NCBI GenBank assembly: GCA_002914805.1
Contig: JXTB01000347.1
Location: forward strand, 70,529 to 134,528
Direction: 5' to 3'
Source of the DNA: Parasponia andersonii
Taxonomy: Eukaryota; Streptophyta; Magnoliopsida; Rosales; Cannabaceae
DNA: 64,000 nt
Shown here: piece by piece, positions 1 through 11,934 of the stretch
How the letters are laid out: every line of letters begins with the position of its first letter
Position numbering within the stretch: position 1 is the first letter of the stretch
Program-made: the position numbers and the translations under genes
Notes under the pieces: generated by a model
Database searches by the model: none
Seen by the model: only the letters and a program-made list of their open reading frames with translations
Told to the model about the DNA's origin: nothing

Positions 1-540
1 CCGTCTAGCAACCTAAACATTAGAAAATGGCTACATTCTTGACTTATGTTACTACTGCTTTATGGTTTAGTTCTAACCTTTTGTTGTCACTAAGCATACA
101 ATTATTTTCTGCCATTCAAGTATTATATATTGATTTCACTTATATTCTTTATCTACATTAGCATATCATTATTTTTTAAGTGGAATACATTTTACTCATT
201 TGTATTCTCTTTTGTCATATAGATTTTTTTTTGTTTGTGATAAGAAAAAAAAGTACATAACAAATGTAATCATTCTAGTCGACTCAAAGCATCTAGTAGA
301 AATTTGTTGTTCATTGGTACCAAGATTATAATAAACCGATAATGGCATAAAATTTTACTCACAATTACCGCTCTATCAAAAAGTTCATTAAGCTAGAGCT
401 GTGTTAAATTATTCATTCTCCAGCTACAAAGAAAACTAATCATTCTACTAAATGTTCTTAAGTTAGGTCTATCTATTTTTCTCTACATTTTGAGAACCGA
501 GAAAAAGTTTCTCTACAGTTAATGAGCTTTTGTATTTCAG
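1..540. other. Non-coding stretch before the B3 pseudogene
   Basis: AT-rich sequence without a convincing coding segment on either strand. It ends in a good 3' splice site (pyrimidine-rich tract, then TTTCAG at 535-540) directly before an open 112-nt segment, so it is probably intron sequence of the B3-type locus whose earlier exons lie to the left of the window. Confidence 0.4.
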
Positions 541-2766
541 GATCCAAATTATCAATATCTATCATCCTTTTATACTACCTCAGAATTTTCATGGAATGTG
601 AGTGATTTCTTTGAAACTCAACACTCTATTGACTCTGACGAAGTGACACCTGGTCAGTGTTGTTCTTAACCATCTTCAATCTCTGTTTTGTTTGATACTT
701 CTTCTTAAAAAAAAGTATTCTTCTCACGAGAAAAATTTCATTTTGCTATGCTCAACTTGTCACCAAATATTTTGGACATATTGTGGAACAAACCAAAATA
801 TACAGGAACCTTACAACAATACTTTGGTCCAGATATTATTCCTACTTAATGTCGCATGTGGAACAATGAGATTTTGTTTTCTTTTCTCTTTCTAAATATT
901 ATGGAATTATGAGGATAAGTACAAGACTTGTGGTGTATGCCTGCTCTTTTGTCAATTTTCATTACATAGCATACCTTTTAATTGCTCTCCATATGTTATG
1001 ATCTTGAAAGAAAATTGTAATTCTTACTTTAGTATTCTTCTCCCTAACCAAACCTAATGAAGTAACGATTTTTGTGTTGTAGAATTGTTTACTGTTTTTA
1101 TTATTATTTTGTTCTTTTTTCTGTTGAAAGAATAATTCTATATTTTGTAGAAGGAAGTGATGACTAAGTCTAGAGTGGCTTTTTCTATTACAGGAATAAG
1201 GCCACGAACTGATTCTCCCAAGAAGAATTTACTGCATAATCAGACTACTCTGCAGGCTTTTTCCTCTGGATCACCATTTCAAGTCCAATCTTCAGCAGCT
1301 CTTTCTGGAGATAAGTCAATTGAAAGTTCACTCAATGGAGCAAAGACAACTTCTGACTTTTTTGTAGGCAATCAAACATCTCAAGGGGAAAGCTCGGCAA
1401 ATATCAGTGCACACCCTGAAAATTTATCCAAGATAAGTGATGAGGGCAATAATCAAACATCTCAAGGGAAAAACTCAGCGAAAATCAAAGTATATCCTCC
1501 ATATGTGCCTAAGATAAGTGAAGAGGAGCTTAGACTAATTGCTAGAGAGTATCCATTTTATTCTACCTCTTTTATCTGCATTTTTCTTTAGATGTCCAAA
1601 GAAGGAATTCCACAGATCTTATGTATAAGTATGTTTTGTCTTTTTTATTTAGCTTTTATATTGAATTCTAATACGAAATTAGTATAACATGAAATCCGGT
1701 AGAAGCGCCTATTCAAACTTGGCATCTTTATTGTCTATAATCCTTGACATATCTAAGCTCAAATTCTGTTATTGTTCCTCTTTTTGAGAAGTTGTTGAGT
1801 TCTACTGATGCTTAGCTCAAGTTAGCACGTCTGGTGCTGCCTAGGAGATGTGCAGAGGTGAGTCCAAAGACCCCAATTTAAGATTTGAATTGTGTATAGT
1901 TTATGTTTCTGTGTACTGGAAAGATAATCACTCTTCCAGAAAAAAAAAAAGAAAAATAAAAAGAGAGACAGATATTAGGATACCTTTTTGTGCAAAATGA
2001 TGATTAACAAAGGCTTGATGGCATGCCTTGTGAACCTCCTCTGGATATATTTCTGAAGATAAACTCATTATATCCTATATTACGACTTTTTATTTAATTG
2101 TTGTGTCAATTATTTCTTTGGTTTACCAGTTATGTTTCACTGTGCATAAAATCACAATATACATTTCCATTGCTACTTTTGAAACATTTCACATTCAATT
2201 GTCATCTTTCATAGAATCTTAGGAAATGTATTCGAGTTTTGAACAATTTTATTCACTGTGAAGTCTAGCTAGTTGTACTCTTGATCCATAGGAAGCAAAA
2301 TCCTTTTTAATACTAGGATGTAGACAGCTTTTTAAAAAAATAAATAGCTATTCTAATTCAAAATCCTAAACAGCTAGTTCCAATGCAAAATCCTCAAAGA
2401 AGGAAATGGAAAATTAGGCCCCAGGTTCTTTTGCAATTAATTGTAAGCTAATAAAAGGTTATGTATATTCTTCTTCTTCATTTTTCTTTTTGGACATATG
2501 AAATGGTTTGGAAATAGATTGCATATATTTTAGTTAATTAGACCAGAAACAATATTGACGTGGTATACACAATGAAACAGGCCTATTTTCCGAATGTTCG
2601 TAAGGGCCCACAAGATTTCAGGATATAACAGGCAAGGACTGGAAGTTTCACTTGCGCTTTTGGCAAAATTCCAGCAGCAACATATATGTATTGAAAGGAA
2701 TCAAGAAGTACATGACCTTAATGAATTGGCAAGTTGGTGACAAAGGTAATTACATACACACACACA

Positions 2767-2824
<58 letters not shown>

Positions 2825-3228
2825 ATGAATAAAGCTTGGGAATCCATTTCACTTTGTTTTAGTTTCATTGTTTCTTAATTAATCACCTTTTGCTAAAATC
2901 AACTAGTGATTACACCAAGAATTGTGTAGGTATTGTAATTTTGTTGTTACTTTTATGTTGCTAGCATTTATGATTGAACTACTTTTATAATGAGGTCTTG
3001 ATCACTTAATTTCTTTCATCATGAAACATATCTTTCATGTGTTTAGATATGCATTTTCCTGAAGATTTTGTGTCAAGTTATGCTATGATATCTGTACTTG
3101 AATATGCGATATGGTAGTTTTGTGACCTATAATTTTGCAATATTTCAGTAACATTCTACCGAAAGAATCCTGGAGGAATTTTGATAATTGGAACTAAGAA
3201 GGGTCCATCGAAATCTGCCACCGCTTAA
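541..3228 (+). pseudogene. VAL/HSI2-like B3-domain transcription factor, broken and 3'-truncated
   Basis: Exons inferred by splice sites and phase: 541-652, 1194-1548, 1758-1857, 2581-2745, 3149-3228. Exon 3 plus exons 4-5 give a B3 DNA-binding domain of the VAL type: DSNSVI-PLFEKLLS, RLVLPRRCAE, AYFP, GKDWKFHLRFWQNSSSNIYV, and VTFYRKNPGGILIIGTKKG. VAL proteins repress seed-maturation genes through the RY element in the nucleus. Two lesions are visible. An in-frame TAG at 1813-1815 follows the conserved S-T-D-A, where the family has Gly. A frameshift lies in exon 4 between about 2611 and 2619, because AYFP and GKDWKF are in different frames. The reading frame stops right after B3 (TAA 3226-3228), so the C-terminal part of VAL proteins is absent. 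The N-terminal exons are Ser/Gln/Asn-rich with a repeated NQTSQG motif. Family assignment is firm; dead status is likely. Confidence 0.8.
2754..2821. repeat. (CA)n followed by (TA)n microsatellite
   Basis: A short ACACAC run (about 2754-2767) passes directly into about 25 TA units, within the fourth intron of the B3 pseudogene. Confidence 0.95.
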
Positions 3229-5139
3229 GGTACATAACAATAGAGATAATCTGCATTTTGCATTTGGTCTTTCAAATCTGGCTTCATATTGGGTTAAATT
3301 AATATTTTGACATAATAAGAATGAAGGGATCATGATAACAGTTTGTAAAGATGTTAATTTTTAATGTACTACCCTTTTAAGGTAATACAACTAGTAGAAG
3401 CACACAGTCAACTTTATGTTGTGCTTAGTGCTTTTGTTTCCAATCATAAATAGAATAAGAGGAAGAAAAGAAAAGTACAGATTTAGCTTCTCTCTCCTCT
3501 ATCTGATATACATTTACCAGTGGTGGATCTAGATGAATTCTTTGACATTCCAAATCTATAGAGGGTTATGCTAATTTCTTACCTATAAAGTGAAACTATC
3601 GCACAACTATATACATCTTTCTCCAGAACAAGAATAACTTCTAATAGTTGAATAGAAGTCAAAATCAAATGTTAGCATCTGGTTTTGAGTATATCCAACT
3701 TTCGTTGCAACAAAGTCTATAATGAGCATGCATAATTTTTTTTTTATGGGTTAGACTGTTCACTTACAAAGTGTTTCATAATTCTTAAATTTATGCTCTA
3801 TTTCAGATAATGCCATACTGATAGTCCCAAAACAAGTTACTAACTTCTCGACGGGGATCATCATGTAAATTGTGCTTTCCTTATATGCGAGGAAGGTTTT
3901 TTTTTTGCACATTCTGTAATATTAGTACTCAAGGACCCAGTAGGGTGTGACAGAAACTAGTCTTTTATATTTTTTAGACTGCTATTTTTTCTTCTTTAAT
4001 TATCAGACTTTTGGAGTTTGCAACAGTACACTAAACTTTAACATTATTAATGTCCTAGTCGCTTCTACAATGACCAATTAAATATTAAAAGGGGACAATT
4101 AAAAGTAATTCTGAGTTAACCAAGCATGTTTGAGATGGTGTGATTGAAAAGCATAACTTATAAATATGTGCATTTGAGCTCTACATAACGCCTTTTAGAG
4201 TATCGTTAAGTTATGCTCCTAATTTCCGTGATAGGACTACTACTCGGATCTTTTAGGTTTTTAACCTAGATGTATGGCATAAATCTTCAAATAAGGACTA
4301 CAAACAAATGTGTTTAGTCATTAAAAAATATTTATCTGATCAAGACTAAGAATCAATAATGGTGGTACATTTAACTTATTGGCTTGCAATTGAAGTATAT
4401 TTTTTCAGTGGCTTTTACATCAAAAGACTGTCAATGTTAGGCTATGTTAATAGATTATAGAAGGAATCTTAGTGATCTTGAGTTTTCATTATCAAGATTA
4501 TATACAAGGTATATGAAGTGCTGGCCTAAAAGATGACTTGTCGGAATCCCATCAAAATGAATATTGTGGAGATATTATAGGAAGAACAATTTGTTTTGTC
4601 TATTGTGGTAAATATGCTAGAATTTCATTACATCAAGCTGAGTCACCATCATGGACTGTACAAAAAGAAAAATGAATATGCATACTTTGAGAATGATCTT
4701 AACTGGGGAAGTAGTAGACCCATTTTTTTTCCCATTTAGATCTATCTCATAACAGCTTTTGATCCTGCCAATATAGTTATAAGGAGGATATTATGGAATG
4801 TTGTCATATTGAGGACAACGCTTTGTCAATATAATTCTCCCAATAATATTTTTGAGAAAAACTAAGATGACTATTAGGGATAGGATATCACTGGGAGACC
4901 TCTAGTAGTGAAGAATGAGGATCAATTAACATCATTACCAAACAGATAAAAAAGAGTTTTAACCGAAGTATTCAATCACACAAAGATACCTGCAATTGAC
5001 TATTTATTGGTTACTATGGCTAGAAAGGATTAAGAGAATTTCATAATATGGAAAAGGCCAAGAAGATGTTGATAACTTGTGGAATAAAGTGAAGTTATTA
5101 GGTACAGTGTGGCTAGTCAATGTAAAAAAAGAGTTCCAG
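3229..5139. other. Intergenic, no gene recognised
   Basis: AT-rich sequence between the B3 pseudogene and a solo LTR. No long open frame and no terminal repeats were found. A short segment at about 4925-5090 weakly recalls the N-terminal part of plant 2-oxoglutarate dioxygenases (IPAIDYLLVT) but contains stops; I do not call it. Confidence 0.4.
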
Positions 5140-7333
5140 TGTCACGACCCAAAATCTGGGCTAATGGCAGAAGGGGAATTTCACAAAGGTGGGAAATTCC
5201 TTAATTTATTTGAAAAGTGTCAAAAGTTCTAACTTTTATAAAAACAGTCCATTTAAATAAAATAATCAGAATTCCATCCCGTGAACCACTCCCACAGTTT
5301 GTATACACCATCAAACATAGATTGAATAATTACTAAAAAAACGTGAAATTAAATACAAAACCCAACATCATCATCATCCACCAAAAAGTCAAATACCAGA
5401 ATAGCATACATAAGTTTGCAGACAAATAGAAAGCAGTAATCTTGGTTCAATACTAACACAAAATCCAAATAGTCCAAAGACTACGACAACAACTCCTAGC
5501 ATTACTAAGAGACGAACTGTAATCTGGATAACCTCTTACTCCTCTTGATCACCAAGATTGCACTGGACACCACCTGAGGAGGAAGGTAAGGGCGTGAGCA
5601 TACAATGCCCAGTAGGAAAATAGTTACCTCAGAGAAAAATAGTTCAGTGATAGAAAACTCTTGCATGGTTAGTTTAAATCCAAAACATACACACGCGTAT
5701 ATATATAATCCAAACCGGGAGCCAATATATATAAAACAGTGTAATCAAAACCATTAATCCATATGCACATGACACAAATCAACCCATACCCATGAGCTCA
5801 CATCCTCTCATCTGTGGAAACCCAGGATGATGGCACTAAGTGTACCTAACAGCCTGCCTGATACTTAAGCCCATACCCGGAGGGGACACCAATGTGTCGC
5901 CTACCAAACCTGGAGGGGCAACCGAATTGCCTACACCTGCCAAATGGGGAGGTAATCAGAAGTAACAAGACCTCGTGCGAGTTTACGGACTTTCACCGAT
6001 AGTGGGGCACACGGAGCCATACTGTAAAACCCACGATGTTAACACGGTGCTCATGTATGATCCTATGACATGTGCAATACAAAACTGAAGTGTAAAAACT
6101 ACTGTACTCTGGTTTTTCAGTAAAACATGCATAATAGGGTTTTATAGAAAAACGGACAGCATAATGGCCCTATTTTTGATATACCCAAAATAACCTGCAC
6201 ACAGCAAATTCTCAGAGCAGTACAATATATATCGTATAACAAGATTCCATCACATATAATTCAAATCATTAAAAACACACTTGTTCTTATATGCTGTAGA
6301 AAATAAGTTTTAACTCAAAAATGGTATAAAATGAAGGTAACTAAACCCTTACCTCACCGGAATAGCAATACCATACTATTGAGTCCTCAAGGTGTTGTTG
6401 ACGATCACCCGGAGGGTCGGGAACCAATTCCAAGCCCTCGATCGTCCTCTTGCGAAAAATCAACTTTTTCACCAGAGCTTCAACTCCACAAACAGACCTC
6501 TTCACTGAATTCCTAGCACCCAAAATAGCTAGGTTAGACATATAACTTGTCCAATTCGGGTCCGGGTCCACACCGGACCGGTGGCACGCAAAATGAAATA
6601 AAATCTCGACCATCCGATATCGATTTTCATGCCGATCACCAAACTACACAATATATATATCAAACTTCTCTATTTTCCGAGTACATTCCAAAAATGCAAT
6701 CAAAAACACAATCCAACGGCCGGATCGAGAACAACAACCATAAACTCGAAATGACTAAAAATGACAACTTTCAATCCGGGCAAAATGGAGTTGAGATATA
6801 TATACCTTGATGATCCTTGCGATGATACGAATCCAACGGGACTAGTTTAAGGTCGAATGGTAGCCGGAATCGTCGCCAGTGACGAAAAAACCGAAAAAGC
6901 TCAAATCGGCTTCTATGGAGTTTCCCGGCGAACCAGGTGGCGGCAGTGAGCGGTGAAGGATGGCGGAGGTTCGCTGCAGCTCGGCGAGTCGACGTCGGTC
7001 GGTGGGCGGCCCGGACAGTGGCTGGGCGGCAGTCCTGCGGTGGTGCGGCCGAGAGATCCGAGAGAGGAGAGAGAAAGAGATTTTCGGGCAGAGAGAGAGA
7101 AGAAGAGAGGGGATTGGTTGAGCAGGGCCGCGTGGCCCAACCTTATAGGGCTGTACAATTTTTCAAAAATTACACATAAGTCTCCAAAATTTCAAATCTC
7201 TATCAATTTAATCCCCCCAAAATTTACAATTTAGTCCCTCTGTACAAAACTTTTGCAAATTAGTCCCCACAATATTTTATTAGGAAAATTGGTAAAATGT
7301 CCAAATTATCCTTGAAAATTCCGAGTTTTTACA
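5140..7333 (-). mobile_element. Solo LTR, Ty3/gypsy family shared with the 8.8 kb and 27.2 kb elements
   Basis: On the + strand it begins TGTCACGACCCAAAA and ends GAGTTTTTACA, the inverse of the TGTAAAAAC...GTTGTGACA ends of the LTR at 27250. Flanking 5 bp are TCCAG (5135-5139) and TCCAA (7334-7338), a one-mismatch target duplication. The body matches the 27.25-29.5 kb LTR in inverse orientation. Shared marks include the segment around CTACACCTGCCAAATGGGGA (5932-5951), whose inverse is near 28.53 kb, and the stretch at 6547-6810. No PBS, PPT or internal sequence is attached, so it is a solo LTR left by LTR-LTR recombination. A GC-rich patch (6900-7080) gives overlapping short ORFs that are not genes. 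Confidence 0.85.
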
Positions 7334-8831
7334 TCCAAAGTTTGATATTTTCTGGGACTGAAGAATCTTTTTTGTAATTTAGTTTTGGTGGACCTCTCAT
7401 CCCCTCCTTTTTTGTAATTTTTAGTCAATGTAAATAGTTTTGTTTCTTATAGAAAAAAAAGAGTAACTCAATTATGCTAACATTTCCATTTTGTTGTTCT
7501 CCTTTGTATGCATTCATATGACATGAGATTTAGTTGTCATTGGGTTCTCTAGTAGCTTTGGCTTGTTGCATACCTAAAAAGAAAAAAAAGTCAATACTTT
7601 GGAGTAATTCATTGCAAAGAATGTAGTGCAAGCTGTCCATATGATTAAAATCGATACTTATAAATGTAGTACAATTCAAGCTAAAAATTAAAATTATTGG
7701 CAGAAGTTTTGTCAACGAAATGAATAATCAAATTCTGAGAACGAATCCAACCAAATTGCATACAATATTTTAGAAAAGTAAAGAAACGATGATTTTATAG
7801 TAATTAACTATAAAAAGATAATCTACATTTACCGTAGTTTATTATGGAGAGAATGTTTATAATGCTATAGTTTTAGTTTAGTAAATGAGTGCGTATGTGA
7901 ACTTGTCCCACAATATGGCTGAAGTTTATTCTTTCATCTATATCTGGGATTGATTTCAAAAGCTACTGGATAACATCTTGAGTGTTGTGGCCTCGGTTTT
8001 CCTTTGTTGTACGATCTATAGATATCAAAAAAGAGCTCTCTTGATGTTCCTTTTTGCCTAGAACCATGTAGAACTTGTTCAAAAATCTTCAAAGAACTTG
8101 CTTTTTCTTGACCAGTGTCTAGATCACCTTCAAGAGCTGCACTCAGTCACTTTTCTGGTGAATCACAATATCTAGCCATTGTTTGCGCAGAAAAAGGTAA
8201 GTTTCATGAACATCCTTTTTTATTCATCCATTAGGCTATGATTTTTGGACTTTGCTCTTAGTTTTCGTTCTGATTTGGACTAGAAAATATATTGAAAGTT
8301 TGTAGAATTTCTATTTGAGCTTTAAGAGAACCACAGTCATAGATAGTAGAATCTAATCTGTGAAATAAAAATGGGTCCTTTGAAGCTTGTAAGAGCTGAT
8401 TGAGTTTTTCGCTTGAATTTTGGTGTTTATTAGTATTGATTTTTTTTTTGTCTTGAGTACATGTCAGGATCTTTGTAGAATTATTGCCGAGACCATATAG
8501 GATTGCTATCAACTCCATTGAAGTGTAAATATGAACTCCAAATTTTTTATACTTGAGTTTTGAGAAAATGGGTTCTTAGAAAACCTGAAGAACAACTAGT
8601 TGCTTCTGGGTTTGGGCAAAATAGGTCCTAAATTCCTCTTCTTTTTCGCTAGACCTGATTGTTAACTTGGGTATTCCACAAATTGAGCTCACAAGGTATT
8701 GCGTTTGCTAGATTGGTGTAGCTTGGTTCAAGTTGTGAGTCTGCTCCTGCTACTTAGCGAAGTAGTTTTAGGTCGTTATCCTGCAAAAAAATGCTCGCTG
8801 CTAGTTGTCCATCTAGATAGCTTGTAATATC
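7334..8831. other. Non-coding stretch between two LTRs, with a Tat-element-related segment
   Basis: No credible coding region. Bases 7710-7925 are clearly related (roughly three quarters identical by eye, same orientation) to 34847-35056, next to the gag start of the large Tat element. The rest (7339-7700 and 7926-8831) holds nothing I recognise. Confidence 0.5.
7710..7925 (-). repeat. Direct repeat of 34847-35056; candidate LTR remnant of the Tat element
   Basis: Starts TGTCAACGAAATGAATAAT and matches TGTCAATGGAATGAATAAT at 34847 for about 210 bp, including CCAAATTGCATACA and AACTTGTCCCACAATA; the two then diverge abruptly. The right copy lies directly upstream of the Tat gag start where a 5' LTR end is expected. 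The pair may therefore be what is left of the two LTRs of the outer element, about 27 kb apart. This is inference: no intact LTR pair is visible. Confidence 0.45.
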
Positions 8832-10985
8832 TGTAAAATCACAAGGATAAATTAGACATTTTAAGAGTAATGACATAATTGTAAATATTGAATTTTTTGA
8901 TTAAAATAATGAAAAATTTGGAATATTATAATATTTGTAACCGTATCTAATTTTTTCTTAAAAATCCCTCAAAAGTTCAAATTTCTAGCAAATAGGGGCT
9001 TGAGGGAGAGAAAAAGAGAGAAAAAATGCCAGATCTGCTACTGCACTACCACCCGCCTTGGCCGATGCACCAGCCCGTGTTGAAGAGCTTTCGAAGATGA
9101 ATCCAATGCCACCAATCTCGCCTCGTTTCGACGTCGGACGAAACCGTAGCGGCCCCGCAAAGATTCCACCTCCGGCGAGGTTTTCCGATCACCGGAGCGC
9201 CGTCCGACCTCCGTTTTCGACACCTCCAGTAAGTGAAGGTCCATCTCACTGCCACCGATTAACTCTAAGTGGTTTCACATTGAAATTCATCTCCAGTAAG
9301 TTTTTACTATTTTTACCGTTTTTACTAACTATGTAAAAAGTGATATTCGCGTAATTATTTTGATTAAATGATTTATTTACCCGAGATAAGTACCTGGGGT
9401 GAAATAGGGTTAAAAATTATGAATAATTACAGTTAGTAAAAATAAAAAAGATAACGGTAATTGCGGTAAATAGCAGTTAGAAAAAAGGATATTTTTCTAA
9501 TTATTTTCAAAAGGTGGTATTTATTGTAATTCTCAGATTTTTGGACTTAATTAATGCTAGGGACCTCGAAACTGAGTTTTGATTTTGAATTTGGACTCAG
9601 TGAGGTCAAGACATGAATTTTGATATAAAATATCATTATATTTCATTGTGGAACGAAAATTGAAATTTCATGGTACAAATTACACCGTTTTGAGTGCCAT
9701 GGGCCGGTCCCGCACCGGGACCCGATTTTGACAAAATATATATCTGATCTAGCATTTTTGGGTACTCTGAATTCAGTGGTGCCCTCCATTTCTATATTTG
9801 AAGCTTTGGTAGAAAAGTCACTTTTTCTAGTGGACTTACTAGGAACCAGAAATTGTCATTTAAGCACCTGAGTGACTAGCCATAGATTTTTCGAGCGTCA
9901 TTGACCTGGTATTACTACCATATCAAGGTAGGGGTTTGATTACCTAATTTTTATATTTGTTTTGGATTTTATTTGCATTAAAATTTATTTATGAAAAATC
10001 GTGATTTTACGATGGTTGAAGAAAGTATTATTAATTGTTGAGTTATACTGGAATTGGATTACGTAAATTATTTTATACATTTTTACATACTAGTTTTGGG
10101 GTAAAATAGCGTGTGCTGCCCATTTTACAATAAATCCTAGAATAATACCAAGTTGGATTTTTAAAGCATGATTTGATTATTGGATGCATGGTAGCCATGA
10201 ACTGTGACATGTTGTACATGTCATAGGATCACACACTTGAGTTCTATTATAGTATCGCGGTATTTTTAGGTCGTTGGCGAGTTGCTGCAGCGCTAGGTGA
10301 GAGACCTAGGCCCCTGCACAGGTTTTTATTTGATACGCTTACGGGCAGTGTCAGGATGCTGGGTACCCCTACTATAGAAGTATTACAGGGCCATAATGGG
10401 AGGATGAGAGCTCACTTATATCCTTGTTAATGTATGATATGTACAATGATGTAGTTTTGATTTTGATTTTGAATATGTGACTATTCTGGATACCAATAGA
10501 TTTATAAATTTGATTTATACATGGATTTAAAGGAACTAACTATGCATATTTGAGAAATTGCATCAATCAAAAAGGTAATTAAATTCTTACTGAGCATTTG
10601 AATATCATCCCTTACATTTCCCCTCTCAGGCAGTGTTTGGTGTGACTTTGGAAACTCAGGAGCAGAGGATTGATGAGTTGGTTACCATATCAGAAATTGG
10701 TAACTATGTAAATAATGTTGTTATTTCTCTTGGCATATATTAAATATTAATGGGCCCGTTATACGGACTTTGTCTGTATAACTAGTGTGTTGGATTATGA
10801 GACTACTGATAATGATGCTTGGTTTGTTTTAAATAAATTTTATTTATCAATCTAAGTCTAATGGTGATCACAAAACTGTGGGAATTTTCTTTTAAAATAT
10901 TTTGATGAATTTTTCTTAAATAACCTTTGAATTTCTACTTGTGAAATTCCCTTTCTGCCACTGGCCCAGGGTTTGGGTCGTGACA
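8832..10985 (+). mobile_element. 5' LTR of a Ty3/gypsy (Tekay-like) element
   Basis: Begins TGTAAAATCACAAGGATAAA and ends GGGTTTGGGTCGTGACA, the canonical TG...CA ends. Both ends align with the ends of the solo LTR at 5140-7333 and the LTR at 27250-29516. A primer binding site follows 8 bases later. The 3' partner LTR is not in the window; the element is cut after gag near 11.93 kb. The 5' flank is ATATC, with no matching duplication found. Confidence 0.8.
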
Positions 10986-10993
10986 GAAAATTT

Positions 10994-11005
10994 TGGTATC
11001 AAAGC
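10994..11005 (+). other. Primer binding site (initiator-Met tRNA type)
   Basis: TGGTATCAAAGC, close to TGGTATCAGAGC, the sequence complementary to the 3' end of plant initiator tRNA-Met. It lies 8 bases after the LTR end and primes minus-strand synthesis in Ty3/gypsy elements. Confidence 0.8.
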
Positions 11006-11126
11006 AGATGTTTGTCTACCTTGGATGTGACACCGTTAGATTAGATTGTGATTATTAAATTTTTTTTTTTGAAATTCAGCATCATTGTCTCACTGACACT
11101 TTGGCATGTGTATATAGACCAGTAAA

Positions 11127-11930
11127 ATGCCTCCGAGAAGAAGAGTACCGAGGCAAGAGCCAAGAAACAATGCTCCTCCTCCACAATGAGAAATTCTAGA
11201 ACCATTAGCGGATTTGTATGATGCTATACGGGAAATACTGGGATTAAGGGCTCAACGAGATCCCGAGTCTCGTCAGGCCAGATTTTTCAAGGATTTCGTC
11301 AAGCTAAGTCTGCCAACTTTCGATGGTAAACCGGGCTCCACTACAGCTGAAAGATGGCTCAGGGAAATTAAAAAGATCTTTACGACCATTGGGACACCTG
11401 TTGAGTTCCAAGTGATTTTTGCTATTTATAAGCCATCTGATGGTGCTGTTAACTGGTGGGAAACTGTCAAGTTGTCATGACAGGAGACCGGTATGACTTG
11501 GGATGTCTTTGAAGAGTTGTTCAGAGACCAGTATGCGAATCTTAGTAATAGATCTGCTATGATTAGAGAGTATGAACGACTCTGACAAGGTGATTTGACT
11601 GTGAATGAGTATTATATTCGGTTCATGGAGTTGGCACAGTATGCCTATGCATCGGGAACTGACCTTACTCTTCAGATTGTTAAATTTTTGGAAGCTCTGA
11701 GGACAGCTATTTTAGAGAAGATTGTGACTCAGCATTTTGATGATCTGGTTGATCTTGTTGCTACGGCACAGAAAGCAGAAGCTTTTCTTGATGACAAATC
11801 AACTTTGAGGGAACAGTTGAGAAGCAGAGGTAATGATAGAAAGGCTAACAAGAGAAGCCAAGGACAGTTACAATCACAGAGTTCTAATGAAAAAGATGTA
11901 GATAAGGTCATTGTAGAGGAAAATGGATTC
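11127..11930 (+). pseudogene. Ty3/gypsy gag with three in-frame TGA stops, 3'-truncated
   Basis: ATG at 11127 follows the PBS by about 120 bases and opens with a basic M-P-P-R-R-R start typical of Tekay-type gag. A Retrotrans_gag domain follows: FDGKPGSTTAERWLREI, then FAIYKPSDGAVNWWE, WDVFEELFRDQY, EYYIRFMELAQYA and VATAQKAEAF. One frame runs throughout, but it is broken by TGA at 11187, 11478 and 11583. Each is where CGA (Arg) is expected (PPPQ-x-EI, LS-x-QETG, YERL-x-QGD), so all three fit deamination of methylated CpG. Gag packages the element RNA into particles. Similarity ends around 11930, where the frame continues without interruption into a Transposase_28-type sequence; the gag zinc knuckle and all of pol are missing. 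Confidence 0.85.
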
Positions 11931-11934
11931 AAAT

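Noticed and set aside
4925-5090. Similarity to the N-terminal region of plant 2-oxoglutarate/Fe(II) dioxygenases (IPAIDYLLVT)
   Set aside because: The stretch is only about 15 convincing residues, broken by stops and without the catalytic domain; it may be chance or a very old fragment.
6913-7234. Overlapping ORFs of 80-93 aa on both strands in a GC-rich patch
   Set aside because: They lie inside the solo LTR, overlap in several frames and resemble no protein; they reflect local GC content.
9038-9336. ORFs of 68-92 aa on both strands
   Set aside because: They lie inside the 5' LTR at 8832-10985, in its GC-rich transcribed part, and have no family resemblance.
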